Shown here one piece after another: positions 32,822 through 32,875 of a DNA stretch of 32,875 nt. Under the pieces are notes generated by a model. It was not told the DNA's origin. It saw only the letters and a program-made list of their open reading frames with translations, and ran no database searches. The translations under genes were made by a program, and so were the position numbers. Every line of letters begins with the position of its first letter. Within the stretch, counting starts at the first letter, position 1. Origin of the DNA: an uncultured Caryophanales bacterium (lineage in GTDB: Bacteria > Bacillota_I > Bacilli_A > RF39 > UBA660); NCBI GenBank assembly GCA_946539445.1, contig CAMNHK010000016.1, positions 1-32,875 on the forward strand, given 5' to 3'.

Positions 32822-32875
32822 ATGCCAAATATTAAAAGTGCTAAAAAACGTATGCGTTCTAATGCTAAAAAAGCA
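32822..32875 (+). CDS. rpsT: Ribosomal protein S20, 5' part
   Basis: The first 18 residues, MPNIKSAKKRMRSNAKKA, match the start of bacterial S20, a small basic helical protein that binds the 5' domain of 16S rRNA. The window ends here, so only about a fifth of the gene is seen. It is divergent from gpr, as in Bacillus. Confidence 0.93.
   Translation, partial: MPNIKSAKKRMRSNAKKA

Noticed and set aside
1..32875. TGA read as tryptophan, as in mollicutes
   Set aside because: yidD ends at TGA in frame overlap with the next start, and tryptophans are encoded by TGG.
1..32875. CRISPR array, insertion sequence or prophage
   Set aside because: No direct-repeat/spacer pattern, transposase, integrase or phage structural gene is visible; both tRNAs have intact flanks without duplicated ends.

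Overview
The window is about 30% GC, uses standard stop codons (yidD ends in TGA), and has mostly ATG starts behind strong Shine-Dalgarno sites and sigma-A-type promoters. The protein families (SpoIIP, Gpr, an RNase J-like protein, YidD, a TasA/SipW-type cluster, a preQ1-I-like riboswitch) and the arrangement rpsT <> gpr-spoIIP-small membrane protein point to a low-GC member of the Bacillota, class Bacilli. An uncultured gut lineage near Erysipelotrichales/RF39 is my inference from composition and the many orphan genes. The presence of gpr and spoIIP suggests the organism, or a recent ancestor, makes spores.

Layout, left to right. (1) 1-5.2 kb: an MMPL/RND-type exporter and a secreted heptad-repeat partner, divergent from a TetR-type regulator with a palindrome between them. 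(2) 5.2-6.2 kb: a queuosine-precursor transporter behind a probable preQ1-I riboswitch, then elongator tRNA-Met. (3) 6.2-11 kb: a small orphan convergent with a ClpX-like unfoldase that lacks the zinc-binding domain, a patatin-like lipase coupled to an HExxH protein, and folD. (4) 11-13.4 kb: an orphan lipoprotein and a surface protein with a sorting-signal-like C-terminus. (5) 13.4-18.5 kb: a tandem metallophosphoesterase with one dead half and an attenuator-like leader, a HAD phosphatase, apt, tRNA-Arg(CCU) and an RNase J-like protein with eroded catalytic residues. (6) 18.6-23.3 kb: a four-gene TasA/SipW-type export operon. (7) 23.3-26.5 kb: rnc, yidD coupled to a ZnuA-like lipoprotein that has lost its metal ligands, and a 445-residue orphan. 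(8) 26.6-30.6 kb: a three-gene operon of large helical orphans with mTERF-like repeats. (9) 30.7-32.9 kb: a small membrane protein, spoIIP, gpr and the start of rpsT.

Transcription units are short and densely punctuated. Nearly every operon ends in an intrinsic terminator that overlaps a stop codon, and several terminators carry the next gene's promoter inside them. There is no rRNA, CRISPR array, insertion sequence or prophage. The least explained parts are the helical three-gene operon, the dead/live phosphoesterase with its leader, the non-canonical ClpX, and the lipase-metalloprotease pair. No gene-free stretch exceeds 300 bases. Bases 1-66 are AT-rich and show nothing I recognise.
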